Positions 7,389-14,785 of a stretch of DNA of 30,347 nt are shown piece by piece. Within the stretch, counting starts at the first letter, position 1. Each line of letters opens with the position of its first letter. Source of the stretch: an uncultured Oscillospiraceae bacterium (GTDB taxonomy: Bacteria; Bacillota; Clostridia; Oscillospirales; Ruminococcaceae); assembly GCA_934454435.1 (NCBI GenBank), contig CAKSGA010000013.1, forward strand, positions 1 through 30,347, written 5' to 3'. The translations under genes and the position numbers were made by a program. The notes under the pieces are model-generated. The model saw only the letters and a list, made by a program, of their open reading frames with translations, did no database searches and had not been told where the DNA came from.

Positions 7389-7925
7389 ATGTCCAGAAAC
7401 AAGATCTTTGAAACCAGGAACCTCGTCCGGCTCGCCCTGGTGGCTGCTGTCTACGCTGCGCTGACCCTCGCTCTGCCGGGGCTCAGCTTCGGTGCGGTAC
7501 AGTTCCGTTTTTCCGAGATACTGGTGCTGCTGTGCTTCTACCGCAAGGACTACAGCGTGGCGCTGATACTCGGCTGCTTTATTGCAAACTGCTTCAGCCC
7601 GATGGCGCTGATGGATATGGTCTTCGGGACCCTCGCAACTGCGATAGCGGTCATTCCGATGTTCTATATCCGCAACATCTGGGTGGCTTCGCTCCTCCCG
7701 GTAGTCAGCAACGGAATAATCATTCCCATTGAGCTTTACATCTGCTACGGCAGCGAGCCTCCCGTCTGGTTCAACATGATAACGGTAGCCGCCGGTGAAC
7801 TCGTGGTAGTCACCATAATCGGCTGCGTGCTGTTCAGGCTGGTGTTCGAGCGCAGCGGCAAGCTGATGGAAGTCATCGGCGCCAACAAGCCCAACTATTT
7901 CAAGAAGAAAGCCGCTGAACTGTGA
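7389..7925 (+). CDS. queT: QueT-family queuosine-precursor transporter (ECF S component)
   Basis: A 178-residue membrane protein with about five to six hydrophobic segments. It matches the QueT family: LVRLALVAAVYAALTLALP at the start, then FGAVQFRFSEILVLLCF, and GCFIANCFSPMALMDMVFGTLAT. The S component is thought to bind preQ1 or a related queuosine precursor and work with the shared ECF energy module, which is not encoded here. The preQ1-I riboswitch in its leader supports the substrate independently. AAGGAG lies 7 nt before the ATG. It is monocistronic with a strong terminator downstream. Confidence 0.92.
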   Translation: MSRNKIFETRNLVRLALVAAVYAALTLALPGLSFGAVQFRFSEILVLLCFYRKDYSVALILGCFIANCFSPMALMDMVFGTLATAIAVIPMFYIRNIWVASLLPVVSNGIIIPIELYICYGSEPPVWFNMITVAAGELVVVTIIGCVLFRLVFERSGKLMEVIGANKPNYFKKKAAEL

Positions 7926-7932
7926 TACGCAG

Positions 7933-7962
7933 AATTCCTCTCCGCAAGGGGAGGAATTTTTT
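7933..7962 (+). terminator. queT terminator
   Basis: AATTCCTCTCC (7933-7943) pairs with GGGGAGGAATT (7948-7958) around GCAA, an 11-bp stem with one GU pair, followed by a T-run. Confidence 0.9.
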
Positions 7963-7983
7963 ATGCACCAATATTACCCGGTG

Positions 7984-8667
7984 TTATTTCAGCAGGGAAT
8001 TCCACTTACGGTAATCCGGACAGTATTTCTCCAGAAACGCATAGAACCTTGCCGAATGGTCGTGGTGCCAGTAGTGAGCGTACTCATGCCAGAACACCGA
8101 CAGTACCGTATCTCTCGGGTACGCCGCCAGCCGGAAATTTATCGAGATATGCCCCCGGCTCCAGGAACAGCTCCCCCAGCGGGACTTCATGTCCTTGATG
8201 GCGATACGGGTCGGCGGCGGAGTGAGCCCCGCTGCGATAAGCGAGCACCGCACCTCCTCGTTGAGCTCCCGGCAGAGCTGGGTGAAGCTGCCGATGAGCC
8301 ACTCCCGCAGAAGCGCCTTTACATGCTCCGGCTCCGGAATTCTCGTGAACACACGGAACTCCTCCTGCTCCAGCACAACGCACTCCCGGCTGTTTGCAAT
8401 GACCCGCACGGGGTGTTCCTGCCCGAGCCAGCGCATACGGTCGGAAATATCATTCCCTGCGGAGCGCTCGGCTATGCGCTGCTGTGCACGCCTGATGAAC
8501 TCCTGCTGGGCAATGATGAAGCCCTCTATCTGCCGGACGCTCACACGGCTGTTCGCAGAAATGCGCAGCGTGCCGTCCTCCTTTACCCGGAGGTTCACGT
8601 TCTTGACCGGCTTGCGTGTCAGCTCATACATGACCTCGCTGCCGTCAGGGAATTTCAGCGCTTTCAT
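7984..8667 (-). CDS. YgjP-like (DUF45) zinc metallopeptidase
   Basis: A 227-residue protein of the YgjP/M48-like group (DUF45). The catalytic zinc motif is HEYAH in VLSVFWHEYAHYWHHDHSARFY, close to the C-terminus as usual. The family marker KSRWGSCS precedes it by about 40 residues, within RIAIKDMKSRWGSCSWSRGHISINFRL. The N-terminal half has the VKNVNLRVKEDGTLRISAN strand pattern seen in this family. There are no membrane segments. Its start overlaps the stop of the SGNH hydrolase gene as ATGA, so the two are co-transcribed. The substrate of these enzymes is generally unknown. Confidence 0.85.
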   Translation of the reverse strand: MKALKFPDGSEVMYELTRKPVKNVNLRVKEDGTLRISANSRVSVRQIEGFIIAQQEFIRRAQQRIAERSAGNDISDRMRWLGQEHPVRVIANSRECVVLEQEEFRVFTRIPEPEHVKALLREWLIGSFTQLCRELNEEVRCSLIAAGLTPPPTRIAIKDMKSRWGSCSWSRGHISINFRLAAYPRDTVLSVFWHEYAHYWHHDHSARFYAFLEKYCPDYRKWNSLLK

Positions 8668-9299
8668 TCCAGAATGAACTTCTTCACCAGGGGATAAATG
8701 GCACGATAGCCAGTCTCGTTGATGTGCATTCCCTCGAAGGTGTATTCTGCTTTCAGCCTGAGCTGACTGTCCATCAGGGGCTGGTTCACGTTGATGAATT
8801 TACCTCCGATATTGGCTGCAAGGATCTGCAGCTTCTGATTTGCGAGATTTATCTTCTCGTTGCTGCGTATCTTCAGGCAGTCCCTCATCTCCGGTGAAGC
8901 GGCGTCGTAGTTGACAGGGTAGTACGCCATTATGTAAATTTCCACACCGGGAACTGCCTGCCTGACACGGTCGAGTATCTCGGCGTAGTTGCGCATTATC
9001 ATCTCAATGGGGCGGGAAGCGTCGCTGAGATCGTTCGTGCCGATGTTGATAAAAAGCCGCCTGGGTGCGAGGTCGGTAATGCAGACGTCAAGGTTCTCCA
9101 GAAGTTCGTCCGTGATGAACCCGCCAACGCCACGGTTATACACCGTCACAGGGAGATTGTCCTGCCGTGCGAACTCCTCCACCGGGAACATCTCCATAAG
9201 CGACGACCCTGCGAACAGCACGCAGCCCTTTTCCGCAGTCTGGTTGAGCCTGCGGTAACGTTCTATCTTGTATTCCTTTGTCCAGAGTTCTTCAGCCAT
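8664..9299 (-). CDS. SGNH/GDSL-family hydrolase
   Basis: A 211-residue single-domain SGNH hydrolase, probably an intracellular esterase or acyl hydrolase since no signal peptide is present. Block I is FAGSSLME (nucleophile about S33), block II NRGVGG, block III INIGTND. Block V is YTFEGMHIN (about E189, H192), where the usual Asp three residues before the catalytic His is a Glu. The ATG at 9299 has GAGGT upstream and a strong promoter. Its stop overlaps the start of the YgjP-like gene. Related proteins include platelet-activating-factor-acetylhydrolase-like and carbohydrate deacetylase enzymes; the substrate is not predictable here. Confidence 0.88.
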   Translation of the reverse strand: MAEELWTKEYKIERYRRLNQTAEKGCVLFAGSSLMEMFPVEEFARQDNLPVTVYNRGVGGFITDELLENLDVCITDLAPRRLFINIGTNDLSDASRPIEMIMRNYAEILDRVRQAVPGVEIYIMAYYPVNYDAASPEMRDCLKIRSNEKINLANQKLQILAANIGGKFINVNQPLMDSQLRLKAEYTFEGMHINETGYRAIYPLVKKFILE

Positions 9300-9328
9300 G
9301 ATTACCTCACATATTGGTTCATAAAACC

Positions 9329-9357
9329 ATTATAACATCTGGCAGAACAAAAGTCAA
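9329..9357 (-). promoter_or_regulatory. Promoter of the SGNH hydrolase-YgjP operon
   Basis: On the minus strand TTGACT (9357-9352), 17 bases, TATAAT (9334-9329), with TGT before the -10 box (extended -10). Confidence 0.85.
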
Positions 9358-9383
9358 TCCTCTATCAGATGTCATGCAAAAAA

Positions 9384-9581
9384 TTACTTGCTCTTATAAT
9401 ACAGCAGACAATGGCAGTAGCCTTCAAAATCCGGGTCGGCTATCTGTTTTCTGAACTCTTCGCACATGCACTTGTATTCCGGGGTGCGCTGGGTGCGGCA
9501 GGGGCAATATCCGCCGGTCCTTTCCAGGCCCTCACGCACCATTTTTACGATGTCCTTGTTCTCATTCTCGGTGACTTTCAT
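9384..9581 (-). CDS. Small ferredoxin-thioredoxin reductase catalytic-chain-like protein
   Basis: A 65-residue protein whose six cysteines lie in three C-x-C pairs: CPC, then nine residues, CMC, then fifteen residues, CHC (GGYCPCR; YKCMCEEFR; GYCHCLLYY). This resembles the catalytic chain of ferredoxin-thioredoxin reductase, where CPC, CPC and CHC hold a 4Fe-4S cluster and a redox disulfide, but with different spacing (the plant enzyme has 16 and 8). An upstream ATG at 9593 has no ribosome site. The start at 9581 has GGAGGA 4 nt before it and is preferred. It follows the terminator of the rpsP-khpA operon and no clear promoter is seen. Its redox role is inference. Confidence 0.78.
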   Translation of the reverse strand: MKVTENENKDIVKMVREGLERTGGYCPCRTQRTPEYKCMCEEFRKQIADPDFEGYCHCLLYYKSK

Positions 9582-9633
9582 GGGATCCTCCATTCTGTTC
9601 GTATCTGCGGGGATATCCGCATTTCCCGCAAAG

Positions 9634-9661
9634 AAAAAACGGAACCTTGCGGTCCCGTTTT
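9634..9661 (-). terminator. Terminator of the ylxM-ffh-rpsP-khpA operon
   Basis: On the minus strand AAAACGGGACC, loop GCAA, GGTTCCGTTTT and a further T-run make an 11-bp stem with one GU pair. It lies just after the khpA stop at 9672. Confidence 0.88.
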
Positions 9662-9671
9662 CTGTGAGTTG

Positions 9672-9905
9672 TCAGTCGATCTCGACAGAGATCTTTTCGT
9701 CCGCCCTGACTGCGCCCGCACGCATAACGGTGCGGATAGCCTTGGCGATCCTGCCCTGCTTGCCGATGACCCTGCCCATATCCTCCTGGGCAACGTGAAG
9801 GTGGTAAACTACCACGCCCTCGGCGTCGGGTTCGTCAACAGTGACCTGAACTGCACCCTTGTCCTCAACGAGGGCAGAGGCGATAGTTATCAGAAGTTCT
9901 TTCAT
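9672..9905 (-). CDS. khpA: KH-domain RNA-binding protein KhpA
   Basis: A 77-residue single KH-domain protein (YlqC/KhpA), which in Firmicutes pairs with KhpB/Jag and affects cell division and small-RNA biology. The GxxG RNA-binding loop is in GRVIGKQGRIAKAIRTVM. The start at 9905 is chosen because GGAGGG (9911-9916) is 5 nt upstream and the family begins MKELL; the longer frame to 9974 adds non-homologous residues. It follows rpsP, its usual neighbour. The rimM-trmD-rplS genes that commonly follow are missing, and a terminator ends the operon here. Confidence 0.93.
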   Translation of the reverse strand: MKELLITIASALVEDKGAVQVTVDEPDAEGVVVYHLHVAQEDMGRVIGKQGRIAKAIRTVMRAGAVRADEKISVEID

Positions 9906-10001
9906 ATATTCCCTCCTGTGGGATAAAGGGGTCGCCCCGAAACCGGACCGCCCCGAACATCTCTTAACGGGCATAGCTGCCCGCTTGCCGAACTGCCGGA
10001 A

Positions 10002-10232
10002 TTACTTCCTGAGAAGTCTCTTAACAGTATCAGTGGGCTGTGCGCCCTTCTTGATCCACTCGTCAGCCTTTGCCATGTCGATATTTACGAGGGCCGGCTC
10101 CTTGGTGGGATCATATGTGCCGATCTCCTCGATGAAACGACCATCTCTGGGGTAACGGGAATCAGCTACAACTACACGGTAGAAGGGAGCCTTCTTTGCG
10201 CCCATTCTTCTGAGTCTGATCTTAACTGCCAT
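10002..10232 (-). CDS. rpsP: 30S ribosomal protein S16
   Basis: A 76-residue protein with the S16 signature [42 protein letters not shown] (quoted in parts: start [11 protein letters not shown], then YRVVVADSR, then IGTYDP). S16 binds 16S rRNA in the small-subunit body. It has the normal short bacterial length. AAAGGAG lies 8 nt before the ATG. A 247-nt leader with hairpins separates it from the upstream small membrane protein gene. A small hairpin (9968-9983) lies between it and khpA. Confidence 0.97.
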   Translation of the reverse strand: MAVKIRLRRMGAKKAPFYRVVVADSRYPRDGRFIEEIGTYDPTKEPALVNIDMAKADEWIKKGAQPTDTVKRLLRK

Positions 10233-10298
10233 TTTATTTTTCTCCTTTCAGCATTGATATATTCATGTGTGTTACACAGTGAAATCATATCATTTTGC

Positions 10299-10310
10299 GC
10301 CCTTTCGGGC
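10299..10310 (-). other. Short GNRA-capped hairpin in the rpsP leader
   Basis: On the minus strand GCCC-GAAA-GGGC forms a 4-bp stem with a GAAA tetraloop, about 67 nt upstream of rpsP. Below it lies an extended -10-like sequence TGATATGAT (-10 box at 10289-10284) without a -35 box, a weak candidate for an internal rpsP promoter. Confidence 0.3.
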
Positions 10311-10351
10311 TGTTGATTATTATTGCTTCCAAAAAACTTCCGGGGAAATAA

Positions 10352-10413
10352 GACAACACCGGCCGATCAACGGCTGACACAGCGCTGGACTCTGCCGGGC
10401 GCCGGCTGTCGTC
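10352..10413 (-). other. Long hairpin between the small membrane protein gene and rpsP
   Basis: On the minus strand GACGACAGCCGGC (10413-10401) pairs with GCCGGTGTTGTC (10363-10352): 12 pairs with one bulged G and one GU pair. The GU would be an AC mismatch on the plus strand, so the structure suits minus-strand RNA. The 37-nt apical part can fold further, and TTATTT follows. It could be an attenuating terminator or a leader element of rpsP. Confidence 0.45.
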
Positions 10414-10479
10414 CTGATCAAATCCCATGAGGAGTAAACTGGCTGGCAATATACAATGCGGTCTCCCGCAATGATGACA

Positions 10480-10695
10480 TTATTCGAGTATATTCAGGGC
10501 AACTCCGAGTCCCACGATGATCATAACGATTCCGAGAACTATATAGTATATTCTCATACCCTTTCTTCCGACAAGATCGTAGAACCATCGTGTTCTGCGT
10601 CTTTTCGGAACTATGAACCATTCGCAGTCACGAATACTCATCAGTATGCTGAAGATTCCCAACAGTATACTTACAATTCCAATTAAAACTGCCAT
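10480..10695 (-). CDS. Small two-helix membrane protein, Imm17-like
   Basis: A 71-residue protein with two membrane segments (about residues 2-19 and 48-68) joined by a basic loop DCEWFIVPKRRRTRWFYDLVGRKGMR. The pattern of a Trp-Phe near the first helix, RRxR, and (L/V)GRKGxRIxYxxLG resembles the Imm17 family of small membrane proteins. Imm17 members are classed as polymorphic-toxin immunity proteins, but no toxin gene is nearby, so that role is unproven here. GGGAGG lies 4 nt before the ATG, which is only 12 nt after the ffh stop. The gene is therefore part of the ffh operon. Confidence 0.75.
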   Translation of the reverse strand: MAVLIGIVSILLGIFSILMSIRDCEWFIVPKRRRTRWFYDLVGRKGMRIYYIVLGIVMIIVGLGVALNILE

Positions 10696-10707
10696 ACAGC
10701 CTCCCTG

Positions 10708-12084
10708 TTACATCGGGAAGCCGCCGGGACCGCCCATGTTGCCCATCTGCTTCATCATGTTCATGGGAATGCGCATCTTTTTGCCCTTTCCCTTACCGCC
10801 GAAGCCCATCTGCTTCATCATTTTCTGCATCTGCTCGAACTGCCTGAGAAGCTGGTTGACCTCCTCGACCCTGGTGCCGCTGCCCGCCGCTATACGGCGC
10901 TTGCGCTTGGCGTCGATGATGGAGGGCTTCTCACGCTCCTTCGGGGTCATGGAGGAGATTATCGCCTTGGTGCGGGGCATTTTCCGCTCGTCGATGTCCT
11001 CTTCCTTTATCTTTCCGGAAACGCCGGGTATCATCTTCAGCAGGGAATGAATGCTGCCCATCTTCTCGATCTGCTCGAACTGTGCGTACAGGTCGTTCAG
11101 GTCGAACTTGTTCTCCTGCATCTTCTGCATGGTCTTTGCGGCAGCCTTTTCGTCTATCGAGGATTTCGCCTTGTCTATCAGCGTCAGCACATCACCCATG
11201 CCGAGTATGCGGCTCGCCATTCTGTCCGGGTGGAACGGCTCGAGGTCGTCCAGCTTCTCGCCGATGCCGGCGAACTTTATCGGCTTGCCGGTTATCGCAA
11301 GGACTGTCAGCGCAGCACCGCCACGGGTGTCGCCGTCCAGCTTCGTCAGAATAACACCGGTGATGTCCAGAGCCTCGTTGAAGCTCTGTGCAACGTTCAC
11401 GGCGTCCTGACCGGTCATGGAATCGACCACCAGCAGTATTTCGTTCGGGTCGACCTCACGCTTGATGTTCTTCAGCTCGTCCATCAGCTTCTCATCTATG
11501 TGAAGTCTGCCGGCGGTATCCAGCAGGACTACATCGAAGCCGTTGTCCTTAGCGTACTTTATGCCCTCTTTTGCGATCTTCACCGGGTCCTGCTGACCCA
11601 TCTCGAACACATGAGCGCCCGCCTTTTCACCGACTATTTTCAGCTGGTCGATGGCGGCAGGCCTGTAGATGTCGCAGGCGACCAGCAGCGGACGGCGGTT
11701 CTGGGCTATGAGGTGCTTTGCGAGCTTTGCACAGTGCGTTGTCTTACCGGCACCCTGAAGTCCGCACATCATTATAACGCAGGGAGGCTTGGACGGGAAG
11801 TCGAGCTTCGCCGTGGTGTTGCCCATAAGCCCGATAAGCTCCTGATGAACTATGTCTATTACCTGCTGCGCCGGGGTAAGGCTCTCCATGACCTTTTCGC
11901 CGACCGCCTTTTCGCTGACCCTCGCCACAAAGTCCTTGGCGACCTTGTAGTTGACGTCTGCGTCCAGAAGAGCCATGCGCACCTCACGCATAGCGTCCTT
12001 GATGTCCTTTTCGCTGAGCTTGCCACGTCCCTTCAGCTTGCTGAATACGTTGCCGAGCTTGCCTGAAAGTCCCTCGAAAGCCAT
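10708..12084 (-). CDS. ffh: Signal recognition particle protein Ffh
   Basis: A 458-residue SRP54-type GTPase that binds signal sequences of nascent membrane proteins and delivers ribosomes to FtsY. The N domain (about 1-90) begins MAFEGLSGKLGNVFSKL. The G domain has P-loop GLQGAGKTTHCAKLA, DTAGRLHID, and TKLDGDTRGGAAL. The C-terminal M domain is methionine-rich and basic (RRIAAGSGTRVEEVNQLLRQFEQM, then MNMMKQMGNMGGPGGFPM). Length and order are normal. It follows ylxM by 36 nt and precedes a small membrane protein gene. A weak ribosome site GGTGAGG precedes the ATG. Confidence 0.98.
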   Translation of the reverse strand: MAFEGLSGKLGNVFSKLKGRGKLSEKDIKDAMREVRMALLDADVNYKVAKDFVARVSEKAVGEKVMESLTPAQQVIDIVHQELIGLMGNTTAKLDFPSKPPCVIMMCGLQGAGKTTHCAKLAKHLIAQNRRPLLVACDIYRPAAIDQLKIVGEKAGAHVFEMGQQDPVKIAKEGIKYAKDNGFDVVLLDTAGRLHIDEKLMDELKNIKREVDPNEILLVVDSMTGQDAVNVAQSFNEALDITGVILTKLDGDTRGGAALTVLAITGKPIKFAGIGEKLDDLEPFHPDRMASRILGMGDVLTLIDKAKSSIDEKAAAKTMQKMQENKFDLNDLYAQFEQIEKMGSIHSLLKMIPGVSGKIKEEDIDERKMPRTKAIISSMTPKEREKPSIIDAKRKRRIAAGSGTRVEEVNQLLRQFEQMQKMMKQMGFGGKGKGKKMRIPMNMMKQMGNMGGPGGFPM

Positions 12085-12120
12085 GTCCTCACCGCCTTTT
12101 CCTGCTATCAGGGATCACGC

Positions 12121-12465
12121 TCAAAGTCCGCCACGAATGCTTGAAAGCAGCCTTGACAGCTCCCTGAGCCGTATATCGTCGCTGTCCTTTTTCATATCCT
12201 CCACCAGTTCACGTGCCTGGTCTATCTCGCCGGAGAGTTCCCGCAGACGTGCCAGGAAGCCCAGCTTGCTTTCCAGCTCCGCCAGCTTCTGTTCGCCTTT
12301 CCTGATGGAATACAGCACGCTCTGCCTTGATATACCGCCCATCTCGCCGGCTATCTCCGCAAGGGAGAGGTCGTCGTTATAGCGCATATCCAGTGCGTCC
12401 CGCTGGGAATTTGCCAGCAGCTCGCCGTAAATATCAAGCAGTATGACGATATCTGTGCGTTCCAT
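12121..12465 (-). CDS. ylxM: YlxM-family DNA-binding protein
   Basis: A 114-residue helix-turn-helix protein of the YlxM/p13 family, found almost always upstream of ffh in Firmicutes and thought to modulate SRP. The sigma-70 region-4-like HTH is in QRDALDMRYNDDLSLAEIAGEMGGISRQSVLYSIRKGEQKL (in parts: LSLAEIAGEMG, then ISRQSVLYSI). The C-terminal half is a predicted helical coiled region rich in Glu, Arg and Leu. GGAG lies 5 nt before the ATG, and a perfect promoter drives the operon. Confidence 0.93.
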   Translation of the reverse strand: MERTDIVILLDIYGELLANSQRDALDMRYNDDLSLAEIAGEMGGISRQSVLYSIRKGEQKLAELESKLGFLARLRELSGEIDQARELVEDMKKDSDDIRLRELSRLLSSIRGGL

Positions 12466-12516
12466 TCGTTCTCCGTTCGTGGGTGTTAAGTAAAAGCACT
12501 TTACAGCAACATTGTT

Positions 12517-12545
12517 ATTATATCACGCTTATCCCTGTTTGTCAA
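12517..12545 (-). promoter_or_regulatory. Promoter of the ylxM-ffh-rpsP-khpA operon
   Basis: On the minus strand TTGACA (12545-12540), 17 bases, TATAAT (12522-12517), with TGA before the -10 box. This is a perfect extended consensus, fitting a highly expressed translation and secretion operon. Confidence 0.9.
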
Positions 12546-12565
12546 GGGGAGAATTCAAAAAAATC

Positions 12566-12594
12566 ACAAAAAAAGGGCGGTCAGCGACCGCCCC
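12566..12594 (-). terminator. Terminator of the zinc-ribbon membrane protein gene
   Basis: On the minus strand GGGCGGTC, loop GCT, GACCGCCC and a run of seven T form an 8-bp GC-rich intrinsic terminator just after the stop at 12616. Confidence 0.92.
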
Positions 12595-12615
12595 TTAAAA
12601 TCACATAATGTTCTG

Positions 12616-13398
12616 TCAGCTCTTTGAACCGGCCCTGACAGCCTCGGTAAATTCCGCCATCTTTGCCATTCTCGCAAGAAGCGCCCTGTCCTTTGCGACA
12701 CGGAGCCTGTTGAAGAAGTCCTCGCACTCGCCGGCACGGAACAGCTTCATGTCGAAAGTGATGTCGCCGCCTGCGAACTCAATGCACATGAACTTTGTCT
12801 TGAGCAGGTGGTAGAGAAGCAGCATCAGACCGCCCCACAGACCAAACGTGAAAAATCCGATCCAGAAGTAACCCGAAACCCCCAGCATGAACAGCGAAAC
12901 GACTGCAAGGAAGAACGAGATGACAGCATTGACGATCAGTCCCACGTTATTCATCGTGAGAATGCTTGTGCCGGTGATGTCAGCGAGGTCAACGACCTTG
13001 GCGATCTGCATTGTGTTTAGCTTGCTCACGCCTGCGCCGCCGACATGCACCATGTTGCCCTTGAAGTAAAGGCGCTTGTTTGAGAGCACTGCAAAGCTCG
13101 AACGGATCATTCCGGTGCTGAGGAAGCTCTGCGCATAGGTGTTGCCCAGCGTGGCAATGATCTCCTCATCAGTGGAGATAAGTATGTTGGACGGGTCATT
13201 GCTTTTCTTGAGGGCGGAATAATCCGGCTGCGGAGCAGGTGCGGGCGCCGGAGCAGGTCCCGGGTCATAATGTACGGGCGCCGGAGCAGGTCTGCTCATG
13301 CGCACGGGGGAACCGCTGCTGTAGTCTATGCTGCATGCCATGCACTTGCCGTTGACAAGACGTGCGCCGCATTCGTCACAAAACATTCTGTCTGTCAT
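12616..13398 (-). CDS. Zinc-ribbon protein with Pro/Ala linker, GRAM/PH-like region and two membrane segments
   Basis: A 260-residue protein of unknown function. The N-terminus is a zinc ribbon (CDEC at 7-10, CMAC at 19-22). A low-complexity Pro-Ala linker follows (about 35-57). A soluble domain with IATLGNTYAQSFLSTG and AVLSNKRLYFKGN resembles PH/GRAM-like domains of bacterial membrane proteins. Two hydrophobic helices (VISFFLAVVSLFMLGV; FWIGFFTFGLWGGLMLLLYHLL) and a C-terminal helical tail complete it. The frame extends upstream to 13455, but AGAGGA (13405-13410) 6 nt before the ATG at 13398 sets the start. It is monocistronic, with its own promoter and terminator. Confidence 0.82.
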   Translation of the reverse strand: MTDRMFCDECGARLVNGKCMACSIDYSSGSPVRMSRPAPAPVHYDPGPAPAPAPAPQPDYSALKKSNDPSNILISTDEEIIATLGNTYAQSFLSTGMIRSSFAVLSNKRLYFKGNMVHVGGAGVSKLNTMQIAKVVDLADITGTSILTMNNVGLIVNAVISFFLAVVSLFMLGVSGYFWIGFFTFGLWGGLMLLLYHLLKTKFMCIEFAGGDITFDMKLFRAGECEDFFNRLRVAKDRALLARMAKMAEFTEAVRAGSKS

Positions 13399-13468
13399 GA
13401 TATATCCTCTTTCTGTTACTCTGTCGTTATATTTCTGTGTGCTTGTATATTGCAATCACATTAGTTAC

Positions 13469-13497
13469 ATTATACAGCACAATGCGGAACTATTCAA
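13469..13497 (-). promoter_or_regulatory. Promoter of the zinc-ribbon protein gene
   Basis: On the minus strand TTGAAT (13497-13492), 17 bases, TATAAT (13474-13469). The leader to the ATG is about 65 nt. Confidence 0.7.
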
Positions 13498-13618
13498 GCA
13501 AAACCTGCAAATCTGTCAGTTTTGTGTGCAAATTGGTGTAGTGTCGGCAAAAAGTTCCTTTGGCTTACACAAAATGCAGAATAGTCTGAAAATTTATCGG
13601 AATTTATCGAAAAAACGA

Positions 13619-13662
13619 TTGACAATACAGTCATTTTATTATAAACTGTAATGTGGTATACT
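13619..13662 (+). promoter_or_regulatory. Promoter region of the potABCD operon
   Basis: TTGACA (13619-13624) is followed after only 15 bases by TATAAA (13640-13645). A separate extended -10, TGGTATACT (13654-13662), lies downstream without a good -35 box. Either or both may start the operon. Just upstream the sequence AATTTATCG is directly repeated (13591-13609), a possible regulator site. Confidence 0.55.
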
Positions 13663-13696
13663 TACCGTGTAACATTATATAAAAGGAAGGTCTGCA

Positions 13697-14785
13697 ATGG
13701 AAAACATCATCAGCCTGCGGAATATAGTCGTTGAATTCGACGGCGACCGTATTCTGAAAAATATCGACCTTGACATAAAGGACAAGGAATTCGTCACCCT
13801 GCTGGGTCCCTCCGGCTGCGGAAAAACAACGACGCTCCGGATCATCGGCGGCTTCCTCACTCCCACCTCCGGCGACGTGCTTCTGGACGGAAAGCGGATA
13901 AACGACCTCCCGCCCCACAAGCGTGACGTCAACACCGTGTTCCAGAAATATGCGCTGTTCCCGCACCTCAACGTGTATGAGAACATCGCTTTCGGCCTGC
14001 GAATAAAGAAAGTCAGCGAGAAAGAGATAGCACGCCGGGTCGGCGAAATGCTGGAGCTTGTGAACCTCAACGGCTTTGAGAAGCGCTCCGTGCAGAGGCT
14101 CTCCGGCGGTCAGCAGCAGCGTGTTGCGATAGCCCGTGCGCTGGTCAACCGCCCGAAGATACTCCTGCTCGACGAGCCCCTCGGCGCCCTCGACCTCAAG
14201 CTCCGCAAGGACATGCAGACCGAGCTGCGCAAGATACAGCAGGCGCTGGAGCTGACGTTCGTATACGTCACCCACGACCAGGAGGAAGCCCTCACCATGA
14301 GCGACACCGTAGTCGTCATGAACGCCGGACATATCCAGCAGATAGGCTCCCCGACCGATATATACAACGAGCCGAAGAACGCCTTTGTAGCGGACTTCAT
14401 CGGCGAAAGCAACATCATCAACGGCTGCATGCTCAGGGACTGCCTGGTGGAGTTCGCCGGGAAGCGCTTCGAGTGCGTGGACAAGGGCTTCGGCACCAAC
14501 GAGATGGTGGACGTCGTTATCCGCCCGGAGGACGTCAGGGTGATACCGGCGGAGCAGGCGCAGCTCACCGGCATGGTGGAGTCCGTGGTGTTCAAGGGCG
14601 TGCATTACGAAATGACAGTGGACTGTATCGAGCACAAGTGGCTCATCCACTCCACCAAGGCGGAGCCGGTGGGCTCCACCATCGGCATGGCAGTGGACCC
14701 CTTTGATATCCACATCATGAAGAAGTCAAAGGAAGAGGGCGCTTACCCTGCGCTCATGGGGGTGCAGAAGAATGAAGAAGCTTAA
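13697..14785 (+). CDS. potA: Spermidine/putrescine ABC transporter ATP-binding protein PotA
   Basis: A 362-residue ATPase of the polyamine importer. Walker A is [10 protein letters not shown], the Q-loop is in [21 protein letters not shown] (in parts: [11 protein letters not shown]), the signature is [15 protein letters not shown], Walker B is [12 protein letters not shown] and the H-loop is [12 protein letters not shown]-terminal TOBE-like domain (about 250-350) includes [20 protein letters not shown] lies 6 nt before the ATG. The 3' end overlaps potB by 14 nt. Family assignment as PotA rather than another MOI-type ATPase rests on sequence style and on the potBCD genes that follow. Confidence 0.95.
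   Translation: MENIISLRNIVVEFDGDRILKNIDLDIKDKEFVTLLGPSGCGKTTTLRIIGGFLTPTSGDVLLDGKRINDLPPHKRDVNTVFQKYALFPHLNVYENIAFGLRIKKVSEKEIARRVGEMLELVNLNGFEKRSVQRLSGGQQQRVAIARALVNRPKILLLDEPLGALDLKLRKDMQTELRKIQQALELTFVYVTHDQEEALTMSDTVVVMNAGHIQQIGSPTDIYNEPKNAFVADFIGESNIINGCMLRDCLVEFAGKRFECVDKGFGTNEMVDVVIRPEDVRVIPAEQAQLTGMVESVVFKGVHYEMTVDCIEHKWLIHSTKAEPVGSTIGMAVDPFDIHIMKKSKEEGAYPALMGVQKNEEA

Noticed and set aside
11047..12066. 339-codon open frame antisense to ffh
   Set aside because: No motifs; ffh on the other strand is unmistakable.
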